Shown here: in pieces, positions 23,518-31,980 of the stretch
Layout of the letters: every line of letters begins with the position of its first letter
Position numbering within the stretch: the stretch's first letter is position 1
Source of the DNA: Rossellomorea sp036867415
GTDB lineage: Bacteria; Bacillota; Bacilli; Bacillales; Bacillaceae_B
Assembly: GCF_036867415.1 (NCBI RefSeq)
Contig: NZ_JBAJHU010000002.1
Span: 248,001 to 312,000, forward strand
Length of the DNA stretch: 64,000 bases
Direction of reading: 5' to 3'
The notes under the pieces: generated by a model
Databases searched by the model: none
What the model was told of the DNA's origin: nothing
What the model saw: the letters and a program-made list of their open reading frames with translations, nothing else
Translations under genes and position numbers: made by a program

Positions 23518-25590
23518 ATGTTGAAGAAAAACAAGAAAACAGTAGCCGTAACTGCTTTAGCCCTGGGACTTCTCATCCCTCAAGCCGCTCCTTCCATTAC
23601 GTATGCTGATGTAATGGATCAGGATCTGGTCAAGCTTCGTATTTTAGAAACAACAGATATCCATGTAAACCTTGCTAATTATGATTACTATCAAGATAAA
23701 GAAACAAACAGCTATGGTCTTGTGAAAACAGCCACTCTTATAAAAAATGCCCGTCAAGAAGTAACTAACAGCCTATTATTCGATAACGGTGATCTGATTC
23801 AGGGGAACCCATTGGGTGATTACATTGCAAAGGTTGACCCACTTCAAGATGGCGAGACTCACCCCGTTTATAAGGCTATGAATCTGCTTGATTATGATGC
23901 TGCCAATATCGGAAATCATGAGTTCAACTATGGGTTGGATTTTCTAGAGACTTCTTTGAAAGGTTCTAACTTTCCATATGTAAATGCCAATGTTTATAAA
24001 GATGATGGCAATGGCGATCCGGCGGATGATGAGAACTACTTTGACCCATATACTATTCTTGACCGTGAAGTCGTCGATGAAGATGGTGAAACCCATATAA
24101 TTAAAGTCGGTGTCATCGGCTTCACCCCTCCACAAATCATGCAGTGGGACAAAGCAAATCTTGAAGGCAAAGTTGTTGCAAAAGATATAGTGGAAACAGC
24201 CAATACATTCATACCTGAGATGAAAGAGAAAGGAGCTGACATCATTGTCGCGATCCCTCACTCGGGAATCGGAAATGTAACAGATGAAGGCATTGAAGAG
24301 AATGCTACTTTTTCCCTTTCAAAAGTCGACGGAATTGATGCAATCCTCTTCGGGCACTCACATGGTGTCTTCCCTTCTGAGTCATATGGAGGATTAGAGG
24401 GCGTCGATGTCAATAAAGGAACGATTAACGGAGTTGCTTCCGTCATGCCCGGTTATTGGGGAAGCCACCTTGGACTAGTAGACCTTGAGCTGGAACTAAA
24501 TGACGGAGAGTGGTCAGTCGTCAACTCCCAGTCTTCCACCCGTGCGATCGCTGATAAAGATGGAAACCCATTAGTAAACCGGGATGAGGAAGTGTACGAT
24601 GCGATTGAAGACGACCACAATCACACCATCGACTGGGTAAGAAGCGCAGTCGGAAAAACAACGGCTCCGATCAACAGTTATTTCGCTCAGGTAAAAGATG
24701 ATCCTTCCATTCAAATCGTGACGAACGCGCAAAAATGGTATGTAGAAAATTACATAAAGGGCACGGAATACGAAGGACTGCCAGTGTTATCTGCCGGCGC
24801 TCCTTTCAAGGCAGGGACACGTGGCGATGCCTCTTACTACACAGACATCCCTGCCGGCGAGCTTGCGATTAAAAACGTAGCCGACCTTTATTTATATCCC
24901 AATACACTTCAAGCCGTGTTAATAGATGGAGCCCAGGTTAAAGAATGGCTTGAAATGTCTGCTGGACAATTCAACCAAATCGATACTTCAACTTCTGAGG
25001 AACAATCTCTGGTAAATGGGGATTTCCGTTCCTATAACTTTGACGTCATTGACGGTGTGAACTATGAAGTTGATGTCACGAAACCCGTTCGTTACGACAC
25101 GGATGGCAAACTCATTAACGAGAATTCCCACAGAATCAAAAATCTTACGTACAACGGCCAGCCGATCGATCCCGATCAAAAGTTTATCGTTGCAACGAAT
25201 AACTACCGTGCAAGCGGCGGCGGACACTTCCCGGGTATCGACGGAACGAACATCATCATCCAGTCACCTGATGAAAACCGCAATGTGATCATCGATTACA
25301 TCATGGAAAAAGGAACGATCAACCCTGAAGCTGACGGAAACTGGAATTTCGCTGCTATCAAGGGAAATATAAATGTCGTATTCGAGACTTCTCCTGAGGC
25401 TCAGAAGTATATCCATGATTCAAGAACCTATAAGTATATCAGCACAGAAGACAGTGGCTTCGCAAAGTATTCCATTAAGTTCAAGCAAAGCGACGCGACA
25501 AATCCGGGACAGGAAAAGAAGGAATCAAAAGGCAACTTTTTGACGAACTTCATTTCTTCTATTGCCCAAACATTTGATTTCATTAAATGA
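23518..25590 (+). CDS. Secreted 2',3'-cyclic-nucleotide phosphodiesterase / nucleotidase (CpdB/YfkN-like)
   Basis: A 690-residue exported metallophosphoesterase. Signal peptide: basic start, hydrophobic VTALALGLLIPQAAP, probable cleavage near TYA-D (about residue 30). The calcineurin-like domain has TTDIHVNL, FDNGDLIQGNP, GNHEFNYG and FGHSHGVF motifs (about 45-275), which provide the two-metal site. A 5'-nucleotidase C-terminal domain follows (about 390-620, with the NNYRASGGGHFPG substrate-binding loop). The C-terminus lacks an LPXTG anchor, so release into the medium is likely. It corresponds to one half of B. subtilis YfkN. A clear terminator follows. It probably recovers phosphate and nucleosides from extracellular nucleotides. 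Confidence 0.92.
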   Translation: MLKKNKKTVAVTALALGLLIPQAAPSITYADVMDQDLVKLRILETTDIHVNLANYDYYQDKETNSYGLVKTATLIKNARQEVTNSLLFDNGDLIQGNPLGDYIAKVDPLQDGETHPVYKAMNLLDYDAANIGNHEFNYGLDFLETSLKGSNFPYVNANVYKDDGNGDPADDENYFDPYTILDREVVDEDGETHIIKVGVIGFTPPQIMQWDKANLEGKVVAKDIVETANTFIPEMKEKGADIIVAIPHSGIGNVTDEGIEENATFSLSKVDGIDAILFGHSHGVFPSESYGGLEGVDVNKGTINGVASVMPGYWGSHLGLVDLELELNDGEWSVVNSQSSTRAIADKDGNPLVNRDEEVYDAIEDDHNHTIDWVRSAVGKTTAPINSYFAQVKDDPSIQIVTNAQKWYVENYIKGTEYEGLPVLSAGAPFKAGTRGDASYYTDIPAGELAIKNVADLYLYPNTLQAVLIDGAQVKEWLEMSAGQFNQIDTSTSEEQSLVNGDFRSYNFDVIDGVNYEVDVTKPVRYDTDGKLINENSHRIKNLTYNGQPIDPDQKFIVATNNYRASGGGHFPGIDGTNIIIQSPDENRNVIIDYIMEKGTINPEADGNWNFAAIKGNINVVFETSPEAQKYIHDSRTYKYISTEDSGFAKYSIKFKQSDATNPGQEKKESKGNFLTNFISSIAQTFDFIK

Positions 25591-25597
25591 TCATCCT

Positions 25598-25624
25598 GAA
25601 CCTCCTTTATGGGGGTTCTTTTTC
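25598..25624 (+). terminator. Terminator of the secreted nucleotidase gene
   Basis: GAACCTCC and GGGGGTTC pair around loop TTTAT, followed by a T-rich tail, 8 bases after the stop codon. Confidence 0.85.
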
Positions 25625-25764
25625 AATCCATCTAAAACACTACCTTTTTCGCTGTTTTCACTCTCCCAGCCGAAACCATTTAACTTTCATGGGTTTTCAT
25701 CATATAATGGAGGGTAGAATGAATGGATAACCAGAGAAAAATATTTTTATGGGACTGATCATAA

Positions 25765-26685
25765 ATGTACAATAAGGAAACGGTTTATAAAGAATTATTG
25801 AATGTAATGCATGAAGACAATATCAAACGCGATGAATTGCTTAGAAATCATTTATATACGAAGCTTGGCGGGAAAGCGGATTTCTTCCTTACGCCGACAA
25901 CGTATGAGGAAGTTCAGAATATCGTGAAGCTTTCCAACAAGGTGGACGTACCGTTTACACTGCTCGGGAACGGTTCGAACCTGATTGTCAAAGACGGGGG
26001 GATCCGCGGTATCGTTCTTCATCTCGCGAATTTCGATGAAATCAATACAAACGACCAGCAAATCGTCGCACAGAGCGGTGCTGCGATCATTGATGTGTCG
26101 AGAAGAGCGCTGGCTGAACGTCTGTCCGGTCTTGAGTTTGCATGTGGAATACCGGGAACGGTCGGCGGCGCCTTGTTTATGAATGCCGGGGCTTACGGCG
26201 GGGAAATCAAGGATGTACTCGACTACTGCTATGTTGTGGACCGTCACGGTGAATTGATAAAAAGGACGGCTGCAGATCTTGAACTCGATTACCGTCACAG
26301 CAATATTTCGGAAAATGGCGATATCGTCCTTGAAGCGACCTTCAGCTTGAAGCCTGCTGAATACGATGATATTAAAGCAATCATGGATGATCTGACACAT
26401 AAAAGGGAATCCAAGCAGCCGCTTGAATATCCTTCTTGCGGCAGCGTTTTCAAACGTCCTCCGGGTTACTTTGCAGGAAAACTGATCCAGGACAGCGAGC
26501 TGCAGGGTACGAATTTTGGCGGTGCCGAGGTTTCCACCAAGCATGCAGGATTCATTGTGAATAAAAACAATGCATCGGCCAAAGATTATATATCACTGAT
26601 CGAGCATGTACAGAAAACAGTGAAGGAGAAGTTTGATGTGGAGCTTGAGCGTGAAGTGCGGATTATCGGTGAGGATTTGGAATAA
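25765..26685 (+). CDS. murB: UDP-N-acetylenolpyruvoylglucosamine reductase
   Basis: A 306-residue type II-like MurB, the FAD enzyme that reduces UDP-GlcNAc-enolpyruvate to UDP-MurNAc in peptidoglycan synthesis. FAD-binding landmarks are LLGNGSNLIVKDGG (about residues 60-75) and GIPGTVGGALFMNAGAYGGE (about 125-144). The catalytic Ser is in PSCGSVFKRP (about 225-235), and the catalytic Glu is near the C-terminus. The start at 25765 has only a weak site (GGGA 13 bases upstream); an internal ATG at 25807 is less likely because it would cut the first helix. Monocistronic with its own terminator. Confidence 0.96.
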   Translation: MYNKETVYKELLNVMHEDNIKRDELLRNHLYTKLGGKADFFLTPTTYEEVQNIVKLSNKVDVPFTLLGNGSNLIVKDGGIRGIVLHLANFDEINTNDQQIVAQSGAAIIDVSRRALAERLSGLEFACGIPGTVGGALFMNAGAYGGEIKDVLDYCYVVDRHGELIKRTAADLELDYRHSNISENGDIVLEATFSLKPAEYDDIKAIMDDLTHKRESKQPLEYPSCGSVFKRPPGYFAGKLIQDSELQGTNFGGAEVSTKHAGFIVNKNNASAKDYISLIEHVQKTVKEKFDVELEREVRIIGEDLE

Positions 26686-26694
26686 ATGATGGGA

Positions 26695-26724
26695 AGTCAG
26701 GTCCATACCGGGCCTGGCTTTTTT
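26695..26724 (+). terminator. murB terminator
   Basis: GTCAGGTCC pairs with GGGCCTGGC (loop ATACC) followed by six T residues. Confidence 0.85.
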
Positions 26725-26792
26725 ATGCAGCAGTCATTCAAACAAAAAACAGCCTAATAAAATTAGACTGCCGGAAGTTTATAGTAGGGACA

Positions 26793-26918
26793 TTATCTTT
26801 TTTTACGAACAGGTGCAGGCTTGGGTTTACGGAATTGGCGGACATTCGTGTTTTGAACTTGCTGGACTTTAGCATCCAGCTCTAACATTTCCCGAGCTTT
26901 CACGTATAATAGTGACAA
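26793..26918 (-). CDS. Small basic protein, 41 residues
   Basis: A short frame starting at TTG 26918, seven bases after the strong site AAAGGAGGG. The peptide begins SLLYVKAREMLELDAKVQQ and ends with a basic, Pro-containing tail KPKPAPVRKKR. The tight start context and the clean stop support a real gene. I do not recognise the family. The Arg/Lys-rich tail could contact nucleic acid or membrane lipid; this is speculation. Confidence 0.6.
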   Translation of the reverse strand: MSLLYVKAREMLELDAKVQQVQNTNVRQFRKPKPAPVRKKR

Positions 26919-27001
26919 AGCCTATCCCTCCTTTGTAAAATAATCTTATTATTCTCTACATACCCTGACTTTTCGTTATAAAACCTGAAAATTTAAAATA
27001 A

Positions 27002-27463
27002 TCAAAAATCGTAATTCCATAAAATTTTCCATTCCCCTTTTTCCTGTGCAACATAGCAAACCTGACTGATAGTCATCTCCCCAAACTGACTCTCAAACAG
27101 TAAATCCACCTTGGCCGACCTCACATCTTTGAACACCGGGCCATCCTTACTGAAGGGAAACTTCTTTAATGTCTCAATTTTACCCACCTCCACCTCGAAG
27201 GTGTCCACCCCCATGTGACCGAGGAACACATGGTTCTTTGTTTGGATATAGCTTGATTTTCCAAATTTCTTCTTCATCTCTGAATGAAACATCTCCCACG
27301 AATTCCCGAAATCTCCCTTCTGTTCATAATCATAAAATTCCTCGATGACCTGCTCCGGAGATCTCTCCCCACCGCCACCAATTACGCTGATAAAGAGGAA
27401 AATAAGAATGATGCCGCCGATGCCCATAAGCAAAAGAGGAAGTGGATTTTTCCTTCTCCTCAT
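27002..27463 (-). CDS. Membrane-anchored hypothetical protein (NTF2-like extracellular domain)
   Basis: A 153-residue protein from ATG 27463 (MRRRKNPLPLLLMGIGG), which has GGGGTGAAGG upstream; the longer frame upstream has no site. One N-terminal membrane helix (LLLMGIGGIILIFLFISVIG, about residues 9-28) with positive residues inside. An extracellular part (about 35-153) follows that begins SPEQVIEEFYDYEQKGDFGN, like NTF2/DUF4878-type lipoprotein domains. It ends with strands typical of that fold (EKGEWKILWNYDF). Ligand unknown. Confidence 0.75.
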   Translation of the reverse strand: MRRRKNPLPLLLMGIGGIILIFLFISVIGGGGERSPEQVIEEFYDYEQKGDFGNSWEMFHSEMKKKFGKSSYIQTKNHVFLGHMGVDTFEVEVGKIETLKKFPFSKDGPVFKDVRSAKVDLLFESQFGEMTISQVCYVAQEKGEWKILWNYDF

Positions 27464-27565
27464 CCCTTCACCCCTGTCTGATGCGTATACATACATTTTT
27501 ATGTTGGACATCTTGCCGGTATGTGATATTTCAAAGGGGGAATGTGAAAAACCTTCATGTACAAG

Positions 27566-28465
27566 TCATGAAGGCTGCATTTCTTTCTTTATTATTATCT
27601 CTTCTTTTTTCTTGATCAGATAAGTTAAATATTTTTTATCCCTCAGCATTTCAAAAATCAAGAAGGATTGATCCAGGTACTCCAGCGCTTTATCGTAGGA
27701 TTCTTCCAATTCATAATTATAACCGATATGATAATGCAATTGTCCAAGTCCATACAGGTGTTCTTCTTCAAGACACCATTTGATTGCTTCTTCACAGCGT
27801 TCGATTGACTCCCTGTACTTTCCCAGACGGGTCAACACTCTGGCGATATTATAAAGCAAACGGGTTTTAATGGATTTATCGTTCAGCTTGATATTTGTTT
27901 TCAATCCCTTTTTCACCCTGTTATAAATGTCAAATGATTGATTATAATTTTCCCCTGAAAATTCAAGAGCACCAATACTCAGCAGGATTTCCATCTCCCT
28001 TTCTGACAATGCCTTCTTTTGGTCATATGTCAGATGAAAGGCTTTATAGAACGTTGAAATTGCCTCTTCTCTTTTCTTTTCGACCTCGAATATGTAGATT
28101 CCTTTATGCCACAAAAGAAGTTGAAGGTTCTCATTGTCTTTGATGAATATCGGGTTCTTCTCTTCAGCCTTTACCATCTCCATCAGTTCTTCAAATTTCA
28201 ACTTGACCCTCAGCTTCTTTAATTGCCGATCAACTTCTTGAATATAATCGAGACGCGGTGTCATACCGATTTCAAAGAAATAGTTCACGTCCACCCCAAG
28301 CTTTTTCGAAATTTGATAAAGAGCTGTAGCATTTGGATAGATATCCCCTTTTTCAATCCGGCTGATCAGTGCCTGCGTACAAATACCCTCACCCAGTTCC
28401 CCTTGGGTCAATCCGACAACCTTGCGGAGTTCTTTAATTTTTTTACCGATTAGAGAGTAATCCAC
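27566..28465 (-). CDS. PlcR-like XRE-TPR transcription regulator, copy A
   Basis: A 299-residue regulator: XRE helix-turn-helix (about residues 5-60: IGKKIKELRKVVGLTQGELG, then ALISRIEKGDIYPNATAL) followed by TPR repeats (about 70-290) like PlcR/PrgX/Rgg quorum-sensing receptors. The start chosen is GTG 28465 (MDYSLIGKK), matching the paralogue at 28630-29571 and preceded by GGGAAGTG. An ATG 18 bases upstream has no good site. The paralogues are highly similar through the HTH, so they probably share DNA targets. No PapR-like secreted peptide gene was found next to it. Confidence 0.88.
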   Translation of the reverse strand: MDYSLIGKKIKELRKVVGLTQGELGEGICTQALISRIEKGDIYPNATALYQISKKLGVDVNYFFEIGMTPRLDYIQEVDRQLKKLRVKLKFEELMEMVKAEEKNPIFIKDNENLQLLLWHKGIYIFEVEKKREEAISTFYKAFHLTYDQKKALSEREMEILLSIGALEFSGENYNQSFDIYNRVKKGLKTNIKLNDKSIKTRLLYNIARVLTRLGKYRESIERCEEAIKWCLEEEHLYGLGQLHYHIGYNYELEESYDKALEYLDQSFLIFEMLRDKKYLTYLIKKKEEIIIKKEMQPS

Positions 28466-28611
28466 ATATTCACTTCCCTGCATATTCTCTTCTGAAAAAT
28501 ATTAATATATTTATATCTTATCAGAAATCAAGATGATTATTTAGAAAAATCAGCTTAAATCCCTGTACAGGAGCCCAGATGTCAACTACATGTTATTTCA
28601 ATATATGTTTT

Positions 28612-28680
28612 AATGAATTTAACGACAAATTACAATACCTGTTGACGGCACTTCTCTTTGTGGGGAGTGCTCTTTTTTAA
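28612..28680. repeat. Block shared by three PlcR-like gene ends, copy 1
   Basis: A conserved block reading (plus strand) TAACGACAAATTACAATACC, then TGTTGACGGCACTTC, a loop, GGAGTGC and TCTTTTTT. It covers the last 15 or so codons of copy B and the start of the intergenic region. Copies 2 and 3 lie at about 29695-29777 and 29928-30000. In the plus direction the hairpin plus T-run would act as a terminator. Confidence 0.7.
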
Positions 28681-29571
28681 ATTTTTTTCTATTTTGAGAA
28701 TCAATTCTCCCTTCTTTGAGGTGATGAATGAAGCCAGCTTTTGATTATATTGCAGCTCAAATAGCATTGCTGCTTTTTCCAGGTAAGGCAATGCCTCTTG
28801 GTAACGCTCTTGCAACTCATGATTGTAACCTATATGATAATTCAATTGAGCAAATCCATATAAGTGTTCCTCTTCAATTATCCATCTAATCGCTTCTTGA
28901 CAATGTTCTGTCGACTCTTCATACCTTCCCATTCTGGTAAAAACCCGGGCAATATTATAAAGGAGCCTGGTCTTGATCGCTTTATCACTTAGCTGTGAAG
29001 TAAGGTAAATCCCTTTCCTTACGCCTTCATAAATTTCTAACGCCTTATCATAATTATTGCGGCTGAATTCGATGATTCCCATACTGATTGAGATTGACAT
29101 TTCTCGCTCCGACATTACTTTCTTTTTATCGTAAGTCAGCATCAATGCTTTTTTCAGAATAGCGAATGCCCTCTCACTGTCTTTATTAACCTCGTTTACA
29201 TATATACCGCGGTGCCATAATAGTAGCTGTCGATTATAGTTATCATTAATAAACAATGGATTTTTCTCTTCTACTTTAACAATCTCTAGAATTTCCTCGT
29301 AAAACAGCTTAATCCTCAACTTCCGGAGCTGTCTCTCCACTTCTTTAATATAATCCAATCGTGGCGTTGTACCTATTTCAAAGAAATAATTGACATCGAC
29401 CCCAAGTTTTTTCGATATTTGGTAAAGAGCAGTCGCGCTTGGATATATATCACCTTTTTCTATTCTGCTAATAAGCGCCTGAGTACAGACCCCCTCGGCT
29501 AATCCACCCTGTGTCAGCCCGACATCCCTTCTCAACTCTTTAATTTTTTTACCTATAACAGAATAATCCAC
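28630..29571 (-). CDS. PlcR-like XRE-TPR transcription regulator, copy B
   Basis: A 313-residue paralogue of copy A, with near-identical N-terminal HTH (IGKKIKELRRDVGLTQGGLA, then ALISRIEKGDIYPSATAL) and TPR helices. It starts with GTG 29571 following GGAGGTTCGC. Relative to copy A its C-terminus is extended by a basic Cys-containing tail (HKEKCRQQVL) encoded inside the repeated hairpin block. The tandem arrangement and similar upstream regions show a local duplication. The inducing signal is unknown; by family it would be an imported oligopeptide. Confidence 0.88.
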   Translation of the reverse strand: MDYSVIGKKIKELRRDVGLTQGGLAEGVCTQALISRIEKGDIYPSATALYQISKKLGVDVNYFFEIGTTPRLDYIKEVERQLRKLRIKLFYEEILEIVKVEEKNPLFINDNYNRQLLLWHRGIYVNEVNKDSERAFAILKKALMLTYDKKKVMSEREMSISISMGIIEFSRNNYDKALEIYEGVRKGIYLTSQLSDKAIKTRLLYNIARVFTRMGRYEESTEHCQEAIRWIIEEEHLYGFAQLNYHIGYNHELQERYQEALPYLEKAAMLFELQYNQKLASFITSKKGELILKIEKNLKKSTPHKEKCRQQVL

Positions 29572-29694
29572 TACGCGAACCTCCTTGCACCTAAAATATT
29601 AATATATTTATATTTTATCAGAAAACGGGCTGATTTCTTACGATAATTCATTCATTTTAGTATCTGACTTACGCAGAACCGGAATACAAGTATT

Positions 29695-30000
29695 TTTAAT
29701 CTATGTTTTAATATACCTAACGACAAATTACAATACCTGTTGACGGCACTTCTCTTTATGGGAAGTGCTCTTTTTTATGGTAAACATGAACGGTTGCTCT
29801 AAATGTCCACGCGCTAGAATATTAATATTTTAATATTCCTGAAGCAAACTGCTTTTTTTAAGAGATTCTTACCCAATCAGTCTATTTAAAAGCCCGAGAA
29901 CAGAAATCCACTCATTTTCTATCTATGATTTAATATACGTAACGACAAATTACAATACCTGTTGACAGCACTTCTCTTTTTGGGAAGTGCTCTTTTTTTG
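29695..30000 (-). pseudogene. Remnants of further PlcR-like copies (C-terminal tails only)
   Basis: Two more copies of the block found at the end of regulator copy B occur at about 29695-29777 and 29928-30000, each still able to encode KKSTSHKEKCRQQVL- or KKSTSQKEKCCQQVL-like tails ending in TAA. Each is preceded (minus direction, downstream) by the same AT-rich promoter-like stretch with AATATTAATATTT. The bodies of the genes are gone: only about 50 bases separate the two copies. This looks like a once longer tandem array that lost members by recombination between the repeats. Confidence 0.65.
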
Positions 30001-30014
30001 GTTGAAATCTTTAC

Positions 30015-30147
30015 ATGTACCAGGTACATTTCTTGTGATTTGTACCTGGTACAATCGGAGTTGATTGTGCCATTTGAGGAATTTGCACCTGGAACAAATT
30101 AAGAGAATTGTGTCTGGAACAATCGTATTGGTTTGTGCCAGGCACAA
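30015..30147. repeat. 25-bp periodic palindrome array, third cluster
   Basis: Units start at 30015, 30040, 30065 (decayed), 30083, 30108 and 30133. The spacing is 25 bp except for the 18-bp step 30065 to 30083, consistent with a 7-bp deletion in or beside the decayed unit. Unit sequences include ATGTACCAGGTACAT, TTGTACCTGGTACAA and TTGTGCCAGGCACAA. The inner bases vary in a paired way (GTACC with GGTAC against GTGCC with GGCAC). Confidence 0.82.
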
Positions 30148-30185
30148 CAAAAATCTCCAGCCACCCGCAGTATATCCAAAAAACA

Positions 30186-30214
30186 AAAAAGAAGCAGCCC
30201 TATAGACCGCTCCC
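30186..30214 (-). terminator. ppaC terminator
   Basis: Minus strand AGCGGTC and GGGCTGCT pair imperfectly and are followed by TCTTTTTT, just after the ppaC stop. Confidence 0.7.
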
Positions 30215-30224
30215 TTTCAAATAT

Positions 30225-31154
30225 TCATCCCTTCATCGCATCCGTCAGCACAGGCACGATCTGCTTCTTGCGTGAAACTACGCCCTTCAACAATGCTGTG
30301 TTGTTTTCAAGCTTCACATTGAATGCTTTTTCCACTTCTGCTGTTTTGCTTCCAAGTGCGAGTGCTTTTGAGTCGTTTTCAAGGATGTCCGTCACGACTA
30401 ACAGGAACAAATCCAGTCCTTTTTCCTTGATCAACGTTTCCATCGCAGCTTCCAGTTCCGCTTGACGGCCGAAGACATCATTCGTATCGACGACGTTCAC
30501 TTGAGCAACTTCCACTTTCGCCGTACCCATGGAGAATTCCTTGGCATCAAGGGTCACGAGCTCAGCGATTGATTTCGAGCTCATATCCGCACCGGCTTTC
30601 AGCATTTCAAGGCCGTATTCCTGGGCGTCTACGCCGGCGATCTCTGCCAGTTCCTTTGCTGCTGTCACATCTTCATCTGTGCAGGTTGGTGATTTGAATA
30701 ACAGGGAATCGGAGATGATTGCTGACAGCATCAATCCAGCCATTTCCTTCGTTACGTCCACACCTTTTTCCTTGTAGATCTTATTTAAAATTGTTGCCGT
30801 ACATCCAACCGGCTCTGCACGGTAGTACAACGGATCTGCCGTTTCGAAGTTCGCGATGCGGTGGTGGTCGATGACTTCAAGGACGCGGACCTCTTCAATG
30901 TCCTCCGCACTCTGCTGGCGTTCATTGTGATCGACAAGAATGACCGTATCCGTTTCATTTGCTACCGTTTCGACTAAACGCGGTGCTTCTACCTTGAAGT
31001 AGTCCAGTGCGTATTGCGTTTCACCGTTTACGTCCCCCAAGCGGACAGGCTCAACGTCCATTCCGATCTTTGATTTTAAGTCAGCATAAACCAGGGCTGA
31101 AGTGATTGTATCCGTATCAGGATTTTTGTGACCGAAAATTAGTGTTTTACTCAT
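30225..31154 (-). CDS. ppaC: Manganese-dependent inorganic pyrophosphatase
   Basis: A 309-residue family II pyrophosphatase of the DHH superfamily. It hydrolyses pyrophosphate in the cytosol. Motifs: FGHKNPDTDTITSA (His and Asp metal ligands, residues about 6-19), LVDHNE (about 74-79), and DHHRIANF (about 96-103). The C-terminal substrate-binding domain carries SRKKQIVPVL near the end. The start is ATG 31154 (MSKTLIFGHKNPD) with AAGGAG 7 bases upstream; the longer frame upstream would add 37 non-conserved residues. Length matches the B. subtilis enzyme. Confidence 0.96.
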   Translation of the reverse strand: MSKTLIFGHKNPDTDTITSALVYADLKSKIGMDVEPVRLGDVNGETQYALDYFKVEAPRLVETVANETDTVILVDHNERQQSAEDIEEVRVLEVIDHHRIANFETADPLYYRAEPVGCTATILNKIYKEKGVDVTKEMAGLMLSAIISDSLLFKSPTCTDEDVTAAKELAEIAGVDAQEYGLEMLKAGADMSSKSIAELVTLDAKEFSMGTAKVEVAQVNVVDTNDVFGRQAELEAAMETLIKEKGLDLFLLVVTDILENDSKALALGSKTAEVEKAFNVKLENNTALLKGVVSRKKQIVPVLTDAMKG

Positions 31155-31404
31155 GTTCATTCTCCTTACTCTATGTATTTTAATGCTGGGATTATCTCTT
31201 TTACATTTTTCTATAGTACCATATTTCCCTGCTTTTTTCGTCAGTTTATTGATGATTGGAGGCAAAAAAATAGAGGTATTACTTTATATTTAATCTTATG
31301 GGATGACAACGCAAAATACAAATAACAGGAAGAAATTTACCATTTAGTGAGAGGACTTCCTTCTAAAATCTGTGATACAAATTAAAGATAAGGAGGTGAA
31401 GATA

Positions 31405-31745
31405 ATGGAACAGGCTTTAAAGGCAGTCAGAGAATTGCAGGATCAAATTGCTAACGTTCAGGACCAAGTGACAAAAGTCCAGGATTAAGTGACAAGTGTT
31501 CAAAATCAAGTTACGAGTGTACAAGGTCAATTGACAACATTTGAGGCAAATGTAAATGAACGATTTGAAAGGCTGGAAGGTCGCATGGACAAGCTGGAGA
31601 ACCGTATGGATGGATTAGAAGCCGTATGGATAAAATTGATAACCGCATGGAGAAGCTTGAAACAAAAATGGACATCGTTGATGAAAATCAGCGCAATAGC
31701 CAGGACAACATCATGACCCTCGTGAAAGAGAATTGGGAACATTAG
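31405..31745 (+). pseudogene. Broken coiled-coil protein gene (in-frame stop and frameshift)
   Basis: Starts ATG 31405 after a strong AGGAGGTGA site and reads MEQALKAVRELQDQIANVQ, then meets an in-frame TAA at 31486. The same frame continues past it with the same heptad-like pattern (QNQVTSVQGQLTTFEANVN). Near 31620 the frame is lost; shifting by one base restores MDKIDNRMEKLETKMDIVD and a stop at 31743. So an intact ancestor would be about 112 residues of pure coiled coil. Two independent lesions argue against sequencing error alone. Confidence 0.65.
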
Positions 31746-31853
31746 AAAGACCTTCAAAAAGTGAAGCGGCGAGTGGGGATGGATTTGATTTGACTTCTTT
31801 ACTACATACTCCAGTTGGTGCCTCTTATTCCTTCAAATTACTATCTCATAAAG

Positions 31854-31890
31854 AAATCCCGCCATCGAGCTCGCTTATGGCGGGATTTTC
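31854..31890. terminator. Strong hairpin terminator near the broken coiled-coil gene
   Basis: A 12-bp perfect stem (AAATCCCGCCAT with ATGGCGGGATTT), T-rich on the plus side, about 110 bases after the pseudogene end. Confidence 0.75.
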
Positions 31891-31938
31891 CGGTTATTGT
31901 TCGTTAATTCATTTTTATTACACTTAATTCAACCAGTC

Positions 31939-31976
31939 AAAAAGAAAAAGCAGAGGACCATTCACCTGCTTTTTTC
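31939..31976 (-). terminator. Terminator of the thioester-reductase-like SDR gene
   Basis: Minus strand AGCAGGTG and CCTCTGCT pair around a short loop and are followed by TTTTCTTTTT, 4 bases downstream of the stop. Confidence 0.75.
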
Positions 31977-31980
31977 CACC

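Noticed and set aside
29950..30186. 78-codon gene covering the third array and the PlcR-like tail
   Set aside because: It reads through the 25-bp repeats and into a gene remnant; there is no ribosome binding site. It is treated as repeat plus pseudogene.
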